From: Sphingomonas parva (ex Maeng et al. 2020)
GTDB lineage: Bacteria; Pseudomonadota; Alphaproteobacteria; Sphingomonadales; Sphingomonadaceae
Direction: 5' to 3'
Length of the DNA: 64,000 nucleotides
Assembly: GCF_004564275.1 (NCBI RefSeq)
Contig: NZ_SPDV01000019.1
Coordinates: forward strand, 44,077-108,076
Shown: positions 15,463 to 23,785 of the stretch, piece by piece
Layout: each line of letters begins with the position of its first letter
Numbering within the stretch: the first letter of the stretch is position 1
The notes under the pieces: model-generated
The model's input: the letters and a program-made list of their open reading frames with translations, nothing else
Database searches by the model: none
Told to the model about the DNA's origin: nothing
Position numbers and translations under genes: made by a program

Positions 15463-16563
15463 TCAGACCGGCACGAACGGCAGGTCGAGCGCCTCGGCGA
15501 CGGCCTGATGGCGGATCCGGCCGCCCGAGACGTTGAGGCCGTTGGCGAGGTGCGGGTCGGCCTTCATCGCCGCCTCGGCGCCCGCGTTGGCGAGGCGGAT
15601 CACGAACGGCAGGGTGGCATTGTTCAGCGCGAAGGCGGAGGTGCGGGCGACCGCACCCGGCATGTTGGCGACGCAATAATGGATCACGCCGTCGATCTCG
15701 AACACCGGATCCTCGTGCGTCGTCGGGCGGGATGTCTCGAAGCAGCCGCCCTGATCGATCGCGATATCGACCAGCACCGAGCCTCGCTTCATCGTCTTCA
15801 GCATGTCCCTCGTGACCAGCTTCGGCGCCGCCGCGCCGGGCACGAGGACGGCGCCGATCACCAGTTCGGCCTGGGTGACCGCCTTGGCGATCGCCGCCTT
15901 GGAGGCATAGGCCGTCTTGATCTGGCTGCCGAAGAACATGTCGAGCTCGGCGAGACGCGCGTTGGAGATGTCGTAGATGGTGACGTCGGCGCGCATGCCC
16001 ACCGCCATCTGGGCCGCGTTGACGCCGGAGACGCCGCCACCCAAGATCGCGACCCGTGCCGGCGCGACGCCGGGAACGCCGCCGAGCAGCACGCCGCGGC
16101 CGCCCTGCTCCTTCTCGAGATAATGGGCGCCGACCTGGATCGACATCCGGCCGGCCACTTCCGACATCGGCTTGAGCAGCGGCAGCGAGCGGTCATGCGA
16201 CGTGACCGTCTCGTAGGCGATGCAGGTCGCGCCGGACTTCATCAGGCCTTCGGCCTGGGGCTTGTCGGCGGCGAGATGGAGGTAGGTGAACAGGAGGTGC
16301 CGCGATTCGAGCAGGGCGATCTCCTGCGCCTGGGGCTCCTTGACCTTCACGATCATGTCGGATTGGGCGAAGACCTCGGCCGCCGTCGCGGCGATGCGCG
16401 CGCCGGCGTTGACATATTCCTGATCGTCGAAGTCGATGCCGAGGCCGGCGCGGGTCTCGACCACGACCTCGTGGCCGGCGCTGACCAGCTCGGCGACCGA
16501 GGCGGGAGTAAGCCCGACTCTATATTCGTTGTTCTTGATCTCTTTCGGGACCCCGACGCGCAT
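15463..16563 (-). CDS. ald: Alanine dehydrogenase
   Basis: A 366-residue NAD-dependent enzyme that interconverts L-alanine and pyruvate plus ammonia. It starts MRVGVPKEIKNNEYRVGLTP, where Arg15 binds the carboxylate, and has FTYLHLAADKPQAEGL (substrate His) and the Rossmann loop VAILGGGVSGVNAAQMAVGM around residues 168-187. The C-terminal part CVANMPGAVARTSAFALNNA is characteristic of the family. ATG at 16563 is preceded by GGAGAG. It is divergent from kup. Length fits the 360-375 residues typical of Ald. It is the upstream neighbour of the DUF3072 gene on the same strand. Confidence 0.95.
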   Translation of the reverse strand: MRVGVPKEIKNNEYRVGLTPASVAELVSAGHEVVVETRAGLGIDFDDQEYVNAGARIAATAAEVFAQSDMIVKVKEPQAQEIALLESRHLLFTYLHLAADKPQAEGLMKSGATCIAYETVTSHDRSLPLLKPMSEVAGRMSIQVGAHYLEKEQGGRGVLLGGVPGVAPARVAILGGGVSGVNAAQMAVGMRADVTIYDISNARLAELDMFFGSQIKTAYASKAAIAKAVTQAELVIGAVLVPGAAAPKLVTRDMLKTMKRGSVLVDIAIDQGGCFETSRPTTHEDPVFEIDGVIHYCVANMPGAVARTSAFALNNATLPFVIRLANAGAEAAMKADPHLANGLNVSGGRIRHQAVAEALDLPFVPV

Positions 16564-16719
16564 GGGAAGACTCTCCGTTTTTGATTGTGGCGCGCCTATA
16601 GAGGGTGCGGATCGTTTTGTCGCCGTTGCGGATTGAGCGGAGCGGTGGTAATGGCCGCCGACCCTGGCGATGCCCGGGCGTGACAGAGGATATCCGGACG
16701 TCCCGTCCCTTCTCGACCC

Positions 16720-18657
16720 ATGAACGCAGCCGCCGCTCCTGAACTGCCCGCGGATCGTCCCGCCGGGCATCACCCGCAGTCGGGCCTTGCCCGGCTCGCC
16801 GCCGGCGCCGTCGGAGTCGTCTTCGGCGACATCGGCACCAGCCCGATCTACGCCTTCCGCGAGACCTTCGCCGGTCACCATCAGCTACCGCACGGTCCGG
16901 CCGAGATCGTCGGCGTGCTCAGCCTGATCTTCTGGTCGATGATGATCGTGGTGTCGCTGAAATACGTCAGCGTCATCATGCGCGCCGACAACAAGGGGGA
17001 GGGCGGCAGCCTCGCCCTGCTCGCGCTGATCAACCGCAAGTCCGCGCGCGGCGGACCCAAGAAATGGACCTCCGGCATCGTCCTGCTCGGCGTGTTCGCG
17101 ACCGCGCTCTTCTACGGCGACAGCATGATCACGCCGGCGATGTCGGTGCTCTCGGCGGTCGAGGGACTGACCACCGTCCAGTCGAGCTTCGCGCCCTACG
17201 TGCTGCCGATCGCGGTCGGCATCCTCGTCGGCCTGTTCGCCATCCAGTCGGTCGGCACGGCCCGGGTCGGCGCGTTCTTCGCGCCGATCATGCTGGTCTA
17301 CTTCCTGACCATCGCGGTGCTGGGCATCTCCCATATCGTGCTGATGCCGTCGATCGTGCTCGAGACCCTCAATCCGCTGAACGCGCTCAACTTCTTCTTT
17401 CACGACGGCTGGAGCGCCTTTCTGGCGCTGGGATCCGTGGTTCTCGCGGTCACCGGCGCGGAGGCGCTCTACGCCGACATGGGGCATTTCGGGAGGCGAC
17501 CGATCGGCCTTTCCTGGCTCGCCTTCGTGATGCCGGCGCTGATGCTCAACTACATGGGGCAGGGCGCGATGATCCTGTCGCTCGATCCGGTCACCGCGAA
17601 CGAGACGATCAGGAATCCGTTCTTCCTGCTCGCGCCCGAGATGCTGCGGCTGCCGCTCGTCATCCTCGCCACCCTGGCGACGATCATCGCCAGCCAGGCG
17701 GTGATCTCCGGCGCCTTCTCGGTCACCCAGCAGGCGATCCAGCTCGGCTTCATCCCGCGACTCCGCATCCAGCACACCAGCGAAGCCGCCGTCGGCCAGA
17801 TCTACATCCCGGTGATCAACTGGGCGCTGCTGGTGATGGTGATCCTGCTCGTCCTGTTCTTCCAGACCTCGACCAACATCGCCGCGGCCTATGGCATCGC
17901 GGTGACCGGCGCGATGTTCATCGACACGTGCCTGCTGTCGGTCGTCCTGTTCTCGCTGTGGAAGTGGCGGCCGTGGCTGGCCGTGCCGCTGCTCGCGCTC
18001 TTCTTTCTGGTCGATCTCGCCTATTTCGGGGCGAACCTCACCAAGGTGCCGGACGGCGGCTGGTTCCCGCTGCTGATCGGGCTCGTCGCCTTCACCTTCC
18101 TCACCACCTGGGCGCGCGGCCGCAAGCTGATGCTGGCGCGGATGCGCGAGGCCTCGATGCCGGTCGAGATCTTCGTCAAGTCCGCGGCGAGCAGCGCCAC
18201 AAGGGTTCCCGGGACCGCCGTGTTCATGACCACCGCGCCGGACGGCGTGCCGCATGCGCTGCTCCACAACCTCAAGCACAACAAGGTGCTGCACGAGCGG
18301 GTGATGCTGCTCACCGTCAAGATCGAGGACGTGCCCTATGTCGAGGAAGGCCGGCGTTTCGACCTCACCGATCTCGGCAGCGGCTTCTACCGACTCGTCC
18401 TGCGCTTCGGCTTCATGCAGGAATCGGACGTGCCGGCGGCGCTGGCGAAGGTCGAGACCTGCGGCCCCGCGTTCAAGATGATGGACACGAGCTTCTTTCT
18501 CGCCCGCCAGACCCTGCTCGCCTCGTCGCGGCCGGGAATGTGGATCTGGCGCGAGCGGCTGTTCGCCTGGATGCTGCGCAACGCCGAAAGCGCGATGGAG
18601 TTCTTCAAGCTGCCGCCGAACCGGGTGGTCGAGCTCGGCAGCCAGGTGGAAATCTGA
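16720..18657 (+). CDS. kup: Low-affinity K+ uptake transporter Kup
   Basis: A 645-residue inner-membrane protein with about 12 helices followed by a cytoplasmic C-terminal part of about 170 residues. The KUP signature [19 protein letters not shown] is at about residues 31-49, and [18 protein letters not shown] near 133 is the second conserved block. It imports K+ with H+. No ribosome site is visible before the ATG at 16720. Its stop overlaps the apparent CTG start of the next gene, with the ribosome site for that gene inside kup. Confidence 0.93.
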   Translation: MNAAAAPELPADRPAGHHPQSGLARLAAGAVGVVFGDIGTSPIYAFRETFAGHHQLPHGPAEIVGVLSLIFWSMMIVVSLKYVSVIMRADNKGEGGSLALLALINRKSARGGPKKWTSGIVLLGVFATALFYGDSMITPAMSVLSAVEGLTTVQSSFAPYVLPIAVGILVGLFAIQSVGTARVGAFFAPIMLVYFLTIAVLGISHIVLMPSIVLETLNPLNALNFFFHDGWSAFLALGSVVLAVTGAEALYADMGHFGRRPIGLSWLAFVMPALMLNYMGQGAMILSLDPVTANETIRNPFFLLAPEMLRLPLVILATLATIIASQAVISGAFSVTQQAIQLGFIPRLRIQHTSEAAVGQIYIPVINWALLVMVILLVLFFQTSTNIAAAYGIAVTGAMFIDTCLLSVVLFSLWKWRPWLAVPLLALFFLVDLAYFGANLTKVPDGGWFPLLIGLVAFTFLTTWARGRKLMLARMREASMPVEIFVKSAASSATRVPGTAVFMTTAPDGVPHALLHNLKHNKVLHERVMLLTVKIEDVPYVEEGRRFDLTDLGSGFYRLVLRFGFMQESDVPAALAKVETCGPAFKMMDTSFFLARQTLLASSRPGMWIWRERLFAWMLRNAESAMEFFKLPPNRVVELGSQVEI

Positions 18658-19160
18658 GCACCGCGCCGCTGATCGTCACCGCCCTGTTCGGGGACGGCGA
18701 CAATGGCTGGCTCCAGGAGCTTCGCCGCACCCATTATCCGGCCGAGCGCAACCAGGTGCCGGCGCACCTCACCCTGTTCCGCCAGTTGCCGCCGAGCGTC
18801 GCCGACGAACTCGACCATCGGCTTTCGCTTTACGCGGCGACGCCGCCGCCCCGCGCCACCATGACCGGAGTGATGGATCTCGGCGAGGGCACCGCGCTCC
18901 GCGTCGAGAGCGAGGAGCTGGAGGACATACGCTACGATCTCGCGGAGGCGCTGCGTGGCCTGCTCACGCCTCAGGACATGGCCCCGTGGCGGCCCCACGT
19001 GACGATCCAGAACAAGGTGCAGTCACGCGACGCGCGGCGCCTTCAGACAGCCCTGCGGGCGACCTTCACGCCCCGTCCGCTGGCGATCCGCGGCCTCGCC
19101 ACCTGGCGGTACCTCGGCGGACCCTGGGAGAGAGTGAAGGCACACGTTTTCCGAGGCTGA
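18654..19160 (+). CDS. 2'-5' RNA ligase / cyclic phosphodiesterase family protein, apparent CTG start
   Basis: A 168-residue protein with the two HxT motifs of the 2H phosphoesterase fold: [13 protein letters not shown] (His38, Thr40) and [10 protein letters not shown] (His115, Thr117). Such proteins act on 2'-5' or cyclic phosphate RNA ends; the natural substrate is unknown. The family N-terminus ([10 protein letters not shown]) begins two codons after CTG 18654. No ATG, GTG or TTG exists in frame between there and the first HxT, and the first in-frame ATG would delete that motif. AGGTGG lies 5 bases before the CTG, which forms a CTGA overlap with the kup stop. It looks translationally coupled to kup. 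Confidence 0.8.
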   Translation: MSTAPLIVTALFGDGDNGWLQELRRTHYPAERNQVPAHLTLFRQLPPSVADELDHRLSLYAATPPPRATMTGVMDLGEGTALRVESEELEDIRYDLAEALRGLLTPQDMAPWRPHVTIQNKVQSRDARRLQTALRATFTPRPLAIRGLATWRYLGGPWERVKAHVFRG

Positions 19161-19182
19161 GCGGCCGGTGGCGCCTCGCCCG

Positions 19183-19605
19183 TCAGTCGAGCTGACCGAC
19201 GCCATCGCAGCTGTAGTCGAACGCGGTGAGGCCGGCCTCGAGGTGCGCGGCGAGCAGCGGCATGTCGAGCAGATCGTCGATCGCGCTTTCGGGATCGGTG
19301 TCGCTGGCCTCGGCGAAGGCATCGTCCCACTCGCTGACGTCGAACGTCCCGCGCCCGACCCAGGCGAGCGCCAGCGTCTCGGCGAGCTGATCGTCGGCGA
19401 GATCGTCGAGCGTCGCGCGAAGCTCCTCCTCGACGTCGTTCAGCTCGTCCTCGAGCGTGGAGAGGGCGCCGGCGCCGCTCTCGTCGTCGAAGTCATCGAC
19501 ATTGTCCGGATCCTCGTCCGGGTCCTGCGCCGGCACCTGGGCCTCGTTCTCCCGCGCCCGGATGATGATCCTGCACAGCGTTTCGAGAGGGGTCAGCAAT
19601 TCCAT
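19183..19605 (-). CDS. DUF3775 acidic protein
   Basis: A 140-residue, very acidic soluble protein. The N-terminus MELLTPLETLCRIIIRAREN and the C-terminal block LAETLALAWVGRGTFDVSEW, then PLLAAHLEAGLTAFDYSCDG, are the DUF3775 pattern. The middle (DPDEDPDNVDDFDDE) is a low-complexity acidic linker. Function unknown. ATG at 19605 follows GGAG at good spacing, so the in-frame start at 19638 is rejected; that upstream stretch also holds the promoter. Convergent with the 2'-5' ligase gene. Confidence 0.8.
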   Translation of the reverse strand: MELLTPLETLCRIIIRARENEAQVPAQDPDEDPDNVDDFDDESGAGALSTLEDELNDVEEELRATLDDLADDQLAETLALAWVGRGTFDVSEWDDAFAEASDTDPESAIDDLLDMPLLAAHLEAGLTAFDYSCDGVGQLD

Positions 19606-19630
19606 CGGCACGTCTCCGTTTTGGCCCGCT

Positions 19631-19656
19631 AACGACAAGAGGGGCAGGGCGGTTCC
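19631..19656 (-). promoter_or_regulatory. EcfG-type (general stress) promoter before the DUF3775 gene
   Basis: On the minus strand GGAAC (19656-19652), 17 bases, CGTT (19634-19631): an exact GGAAC-N17-CGTT match. The predicted start near 19624 leaves a leader of about 19 bases carrying the ribosome site. Confidence 0.6.
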
Positions 19657-19784
19657 CGCGCGGGCCGCGGATGGTGGGCACCCATCAGACGCGCGAGACC
19701 GCTGCGCGACGCGGACGGCCGGTGCTCGTCAGCGCAGCGGGCGCTCGCGGTGAGAAGCTCGCGCCGCCAGTCGCGCGTGCCCAG

Positions 19785-19813
19785 TTGACGGTGCCCGAGG
19801 CCCTCCGTATAGG
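19785..19813 (+). promoter_or_regulatory. Sigma-70-type promoter for tRNA-Met
   Basis: TTGACG (19785-19790) and TATAGG (19808-19813), 17 bases apart. The transcript would begin about 33 bases before the mature tRNA. Followed by a G/C-rich discriminator as expected for a stable RNA gene. Confidence 0.6.
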
Positions 19814-19852
19814 CCCGCAACGCCCGCCGGAGACGGCGGCGCGGCGCCTTGG

Positions 19853-19929
19853 GGCGGAGTAGCTCAGCTGGTTAGAGCAGCGGAATCATAATCCGCGTGT
19901 CGGGGGTTCAAGTCCCTCCTCCGCTACCA
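19853..19929 (+). tRNA. tRNA-Met, elongator type (anticodon CAT)
   Basis: Acceptor GGCGGAG (19853-19859) pairs with CTCCGCT (19919-19925, one G-T), A at 19926 and encoded CCA at 19927-19929. Anticodon stem GCGGA/TCCGC with loop ATCATAA gives CAT. The paired first acceptor base pair excludes initiator tRNA. The body matches alphaproteobacterial elongator Met better than the lysidine-modified Ile tRNA. Confidence 0.93.
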
Positions 19930-19991
19930 CATCGTCCGACATCGAGATCAACGCGCCGGGCGCCAGCGGCAGGGCGCAGCTGCGCGGTGGG

Positions 19992-20432
19992 TCAGTCGCC
20001 CTTCTTCCCGGACGGGCAGTGGGTCAGGAAATAACCGCGCTTCATGTCGACGGCTTCCTGGCGCATCGCCTCGAGCCGACGGGCCTCGTCGAGCGCCTGC
20101 TGGCGATCTTCGAGAGACAGCAGTCGCAGCGCCAGCTCCGCATCGGTCTCCGCCGGAGACGTCGCGGTCGGAGTCGTTGCCGCGGCGGGTGGGACGGCGG
20201 GCCGGACCGGAGCCTCCCGCAGCGCGCGCCTTCTTGCCACCGTCGCGACCCGCTCGGCCGCGATCGCCGCCTGCTCCTGATAGGCTGCCGTGAGGAACGC
20301 GCTGCGCCGCTGCGCCTCGGCGGCGAAGACGGGCAAAGCGATCTTGCGCTCGCACCGCTCGATCGCCCCATCGAGGGCGGCGAAATCGAACGGCTCCGGC
20401 GGGAGAGCCATCATCGTCAGCAGAAGCCACAT
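19992..20432 (-). CDS. Hypothetical exported protein, Ala/Arg-rich helical
   Basis: A 146-residue protein starting MWLLLTMMALPPEPFDFAAL, a short hydrophobic N-terminus that may be a weak signal peptide. The central part has a Pro/Ala/Thr linker (PAVPPAAATTPTATSP), and the C-terminal half is a charged helix rich in Ala, Arg, Leu and Glu (LEDRQQALDEARRLEAMRQE) ending in HCPSGKKGD. The start at 20432 is chosen for its GGAAAGGA ribosome site. No family recognised. Divergent from the next gene. Confidence 0.6.
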   Translation of the reverse strand: MWLLLTMMALPPEPFDFAALDGAIERCERKIALPVFAAEAQRRSAFLTAAYQEQAAIAAERVATVARRRALREAPVRPAVPPAAATTPTATSPAETDAELALRLLSLEDRQQALDEARRLEAMRQEAVDMKRGYFLTHCPSGKKGD

Positions 20433-20532
20433 GGCGCGTCCTTTCCCACGTGCGGGCGAGGCCCGCAATGGCTGCCTTCCTTCCGCGACTGGCCGATTGC
20501 CGCGCGGCGTCCCGTTCCATTAGCTTCCACTG

Positions 20533-20940
20533 ATGCGTAGGGACTGCACCGAGGAAGCCGAGCGGCTGTTCCGTCGCGTCGCGGCGCGCCACGGGCTTCG
20601 CTGGGAAGCAGCCGCGGAGCCGCCGATCGAGCTGCTCTGGAGCTTCCCCGCGCAGCCGGGGCTGTCTTTGCCGATCACGCTCGGCCTCCAGAACATGGAC
20701 GAGCTGAACTTCGGGGTCGCCGATTTCTGGTCCTATTTCTTCCCGTTCGAGGACGTGGCCGAGACCTTCGAGGCGATGCTCGACGCCTGGATCGCAGGCG
20801 AGGCGCGGATCCTGGTGACGGGCCGTCGCGGGCGCATCCTCCAGGTCCGCGGCGGCGGCCAGTGGGAGACCGTGTATCGCGCCGGGCGCCTGCTCCCGTT
20901 TCGCGGCGAGGCGCAGGCGATCATCCGCAACCGAGGCTGA
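20533..20940 (+). CDS. Hypothetical protein
   Basis: A 135-residue soluble protein, aromatic-rich in the middle (NFGVADFWSYFFPFEDVAETF) with a basic C-terminal strand region (ILVTGRRGRILQVRGGGQWE). The sequence of beta strands and a helix might be a small immunity-like or SMI1-type fold, but this is weak. No ribosome site precedes the ATG at 20533; TTGCCG-17-TTAGCT would place the start of the message on or next to the ATG. No neighbours in an operon. Confidence 0.6.
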   Translation: MRRDCTEEAERLFRRVAARHGLRWEAAAEPPIELLWSFPAQPGLSLPITLGLQNMDELNFGVADFWSYFFPFEDVAETFEAMLDAWIAGEARILVTGRRGRILQVRGGGQWETVYRAGRLLPFRGEAQAIIRNRG

Positions 20941-21071
20941 CGGGGCAGCCGATCGAAACTCCGCGAGGAGCCGACGATCCGCACCCGGAAAAGCCCGTAA
21001 GAGAATCCTCTTAATTGAGTCACCAATGCCGTCGATGTCTATCCGCCGGGACTTCAGCGAGGGGGATTTTC

Positions 21072-21374
21072 ATGGGAATCAGTTACAAGCAGGCGCAGTT
21101 TCTTGCCGCCAGCCGTATCGCCGACGCGGAACGGGGCGATGTCGATGCCCTGTTCGAGCTCGGCGCCATCTATTCTTCCGGCGCGCACGGGACGCCGATC
21201 GACCTCGTCGAAGCGCACAAATGGTTCAACCTCGCCGCGCTCCAGGGCAGCGTCGAGGCCCAGCTTTGCCGGGGTGAAGTGGCGGACGAGATGACGCGCG
21301 CCGAGATCGCCGAGGCCCAGAAGCAGGCGCGGGCCTGGCTCGCCCGGGCCGGCGGGCTTCGCATCGCCGCCTGA
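21072..21374 (+). CDS. Sel1-repeat (TPR-like) protein
   Basis: A 100-residue protein with one clear Sel1 repeat pair: DVDALFELGAIYSSGAHGTP and DLVEAHKWFNLAALQGSVEA, followed by a helix EMTRAEIAEAQKQARAWLAR. Sel1 repeats build protein-binding scaffolds; this small copy has no catalytic domain. ATG at 21072 follows CGAGGGGGA, so the extension upstream to a TTG at 21015 is rejected. Between it and the gene before is a weak 6-bp hairpin (20998-21013). Confidence 0.75.
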   Translation: MGISYKQAQFLAASRIADAERGDVDALFELGAIYSSGAHGTPIDLVEAHKWFNLAALQGSVEAQLCRGEVADEMTRAEIAEAQKQARAWLARAGGLRIAA

Positions 21375-21457
21375 GCTCCGCTTCGGCACCAGCCTACGCA
21401 CCTGCCCTCCGGGCATCGTCTACGCGTTATTAAGGATCAACGATTACGCGAAGACGC

Positions 21458-23344
21458 GTGATCACCGCGAGCGATCCTCTCACGCGCCGCTGGCGCTTCC
21501 CGCTCAGGGCGTCTTCCCGATCGTCGGGCAGAGTGCCGGCGGCCGGCTTTTTCACGCATTTCGGCGGCGATGGCCGCTGGCAGCCGCCGGCGCTCGGCCA
21601 GCACCGTGGCCTGCAGCTCGCATTTCTCCTGCTTCTCGCCGCCACCTTCGCGGCGGTCGCCGGCGAGGATCGCCTGCTCGAGCGGCAGCAGATCCTCTAC
21701 GCGAAAGGCATGGCGGCAGGGATCGTCAGGCCGCACAGCGATCAGCTGCTCGGCGGCAGCTCGACGATGCGCGCGCGCGGATCCGGCTGGGTTTGCACCC
21801 TCGGCGGCCGCACGCGCTTCCCGTTCTGCGGACTGGAGCTCGATCTGGCGGATGACGACCGGAGCGGGTTCGATCTGTCGCGCGCGGAGCGAATCCTGGT
21901 CGATTACAGCTATCGAGGACCGGCGGAGAGTCTCCGGCTCAACCTCAGGAATTTCGATCCGCGCTACAGCAGGGTCGAGGTGCCCGGCAGCACCAAGTAC
22001 AATACGCTGGAGCTGCGGGTCGGCCAGGGGCCTGCGCGCGCCGATCTCGCCATGGCCAACTTCGCCGTCGCCGGCTGGTGGCTGACCGAGCAGAAGGTGC
22101 CGCCGGAACTCGGGCGCACAGAGTTCGGCAACATCGTCGCGCTGCAGCTTCTCACCGGCAACGGCGCGCCGCTGGGCAGCCATCAGTTCGAGCTTCACGG
22201 CGTCACCGTCGAGGGGCGGCTGATGACCCAGGCCGAATTCTATCTCCTGCTTCTCGGGCTGTGGGGCGCCGGCCTCGCGGCCTATCTGCTCTTCCGCGTC
22301 GCCGCAGCCAGCCGGGCGCTGCGTCGTGAGGTCCTCGCCCGCCAGCGCGCCGAGGAGCATGCCCAGGCGCTGGCCCGACACGACGCGCTGACCGGCTTTC
22401 TCAACCGTCACGCCTTTCGCGAGGAACTCAGCGCCACTCTCGCGGCGGCCGCTGCGGCCGAGCAACGGGGCGCCGTCTTCCTGATCGAGATCGGCAACCT
22501 GCGGTCGGTGAACGACGTCTATGGCCATGCCGCGGGTGACGCCCTCCTCGTCGAGAGCGCACGGCGGCTTCAGGCCTCGTGTCCGGAGGGCGCGATTGCC
22601 GGCCGCATGGGCGGAAACGAGCTCGCCTTCTACGTCCCCGGCGAGCAAGCCGGAGGGGAGGGCCAGACGGTCGAGCTGACCGCGCGCCTCAACCAGGGTT
22701 TTGCCTGCAGCGGCAGCACCCTCAGCCCCGGCGCGACGATCGGCGCCGCCTGCTTTCCGCACCACGGGAACGATTACGCATCCTTGTTCCGCGCGGCCGA
22801 CATCGCGCTCCACGAAGCCAAACGCGCGGGCGGTGGCAGCTATCGCTTCTACAATTCCGACCTCGAAGGAGGGGCATCGGAGCGGATCGCGCGAATGCGC
22901 AGCCGCGAGCGGGTGTTGAAGGCCTCGGAGGAACGGCCGGCGTTCCTCGCCCGCGCCCGCACCGATCTGGTCGTGCGCGAAGGTTGCAGCCTCGCCGCCG
23001 GCTGGCCCGCAGAGACGATGCTCTGCCTGACGCTGACCGCGGCCGAATGGCAGGAGGACTGGACCGCCGAGCGTATCGTCACCCAGCTCGACATGAGCGG
23101 CCTCGATCGGGCGCGACTGACGGTGGAGCTCAGCGAAACCCAGTTCCTCAGCCGTGCCGGCGCGACGATGCGCAATCTGCGCGCCTTGCAGGACGCCGGT
23201 ATCCGGCTGGCCCTGTCCGGCTTCCGCAACGGCTTCAATCCCGCCGCCTCGAGCATCCGGTTCGACGAGATCAGGCCCGACCTTGCCTTCCTGAGCGGCG
23301 CGTTCGGCGGCGGCGAACGCAGGCTGTTCGACCGCCGCGGCTGA
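21458..23344 (+). CDS. Membrane-anchored protein with degenerate GGDEF and truncated EAL domains
   Basis: A 628-residue protein. An N-terminal membrane helix (about 52-68) and a second at 262-283 enclose a periplasmic sensor region of about 190 residues. Then comes a GGDEF-type domain (about 305-470) with HDALTGFLNRHAFREEL and SVNDVYGHAAGDALL, but the active loop is GGNEL (385-389) and the first metal Asp is replaced (LIEIGNL). The C-terminal 140 residues match the second half of an EAL domain (VELSETQ at 556-562), without the EAL motif, and LALSGF replaces the usual DDFG. It is therefore probably catalytically inactive, acting as a sensor or binding protein in c-di-GMP signalling. The start codon is GTG. 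Confidence 0.8.
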   Translation: MITASDPLTRRWRFPLRASSRSSGRVPAAGFFTHFGGDGRWQPPALGQHRGLQLAFLLLLAATFAAVAGEDRLLERQQILYAKGMAAGIVRPHSDQLLGGSSTMRARGSGWVCTLGGRTRFPFCGLELDLADDDRSGFDLSRAERILVDYSYRGPAESLRLNLRNFDPRYSRVEVPGSTKYNTLELRVGQGPARADLAMANFAVAGWWLTEQKVPPELGRTEFGNIVALQLLTGNGAPLGSHQFELHGVTVEGRLMTQAEFYLLLLGLWGAGLAAYLLFRVAAASRALRREVLARQRAEEHAQALARHDALTGFLNRHAFREELSATLAAAAAAEQRGAVFLIEIGNLRSVNDVYGHAAGDALLVESARRLQASCPEGAIAGRMGGNELAFYVPGEQAGGEGQTVELTARLNQGFACSGSTLSPGATIGAACFPHHGNDYASLFRAADIALHEAKRAGGGSYRFYNSDLEGGASERIARMRSRERVLKASEERPAFLARARTDLVVREGCSLAAGWPAETMLCLTLTAAEWQEDWTAERIVTQLDMSGLDRARLTVELSETQFLSRAGATMRNLRALQDAGIRLALSGFRNGFNPAASSIRFDEIRPDLAFLSGAFGGGERRLFDRRG

Positions 23345-23401
23345 CCGTCCGAGCGGCGGATGGCGCTGCGGCCGGTCCCGGCTGCGCGGCCCGCCCCAGG
23401 A

Positions 23402-23638
23402 TCAGGCTTCGAGCAGGCCGAAGCCGATGGTGCCGAACAGCAGGACCGAGAGGCCGAGGAACAAAGCGACGAGCATATAGCCGGCGGGCCGCAACAGCTT
23501 GCGTTCCCAGCCGCGCAGATCCTCCTGATCCTTCAGCCGATAGAAGGTGTAGCTCGACAGCATGCCGACGGCCAGAGCGATGGCTCCCCCCACGTCCAGG
23601 TTCCTCTTTACAAAAGCCCGCTGGCGCCGTGGCGCCAT
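23402..23638 (-). CDS. Small membrane protein, unknown
   Basis: A protein of up to 78 residues with two hydrophobic segments, VGGAIALAVGMLSSYTFYRL and AGYMLVALFLGLSVLLFGTI, separated by a charged loop with KDQEDLRGWERKLLRP. It is a small inner-membrane protein of unknown role. The start at 23638 is uncertain: a good TATAAT at 23655-23650 would put transcription only a few bases upstream, so a GTG at 23593, just after AGAGGAA, could be the real start. Confidence 0.55.
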   Translation of the reverse strand: MAPRRQRAFVKRNLDVGGAIALAVGMLSSYTFYRLKDQEDLRGWERKLLRPAGYMLVALFLGLSVLLFGTIGFGLLEA

Positions 23639-23726
23639 CCCATGTCCTCATTATAGGCGAGTCCTGGTTAATCCAACGCGAAAATCGGCACTTAGCCGCG
23701 CGGGTGCCACGGCTCGCCGAAGCACG

Positions 23727-23741
23727 TGACACCGGTTACCA
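23727..23741. promoter_or_regulatory. LacI-type operator before the pectate lyase gene
   Basis: TGACACCGGTTACCA, an imperfect palindrome about ACCGGT, 45 bases before the pectate lyase ATG. It shares TGACACCGGT with the operator in front of the TonB receptor at 29689-29702. The form resembles LacI-family sites used for sugar-acid and pectin genes in alphaproteobacteria; the regulator itself is not in the window. Confidence 0.6.
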
Positions 23742-23785
23742 GACGTGCGATGCTCGGCCATCGCCGCAGCAAGACGGGAGAGGAC

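Noticed and set aside
19853..19929. tRNA with CAT anticodon as initiator tRNA or Ile tRNA
   Set aside because: The first acceptor pair is formed, excluding the initiator type; the body resembles elongator Met more than lysidine-dependent Ile.
20998..21013. Small hairpin TAAGAG-AATC-CTCTTA before the Sel1 gene
   Set aside because: Stem of 6 bp, AT-rich and no T tract or matching promoter; could be chance.
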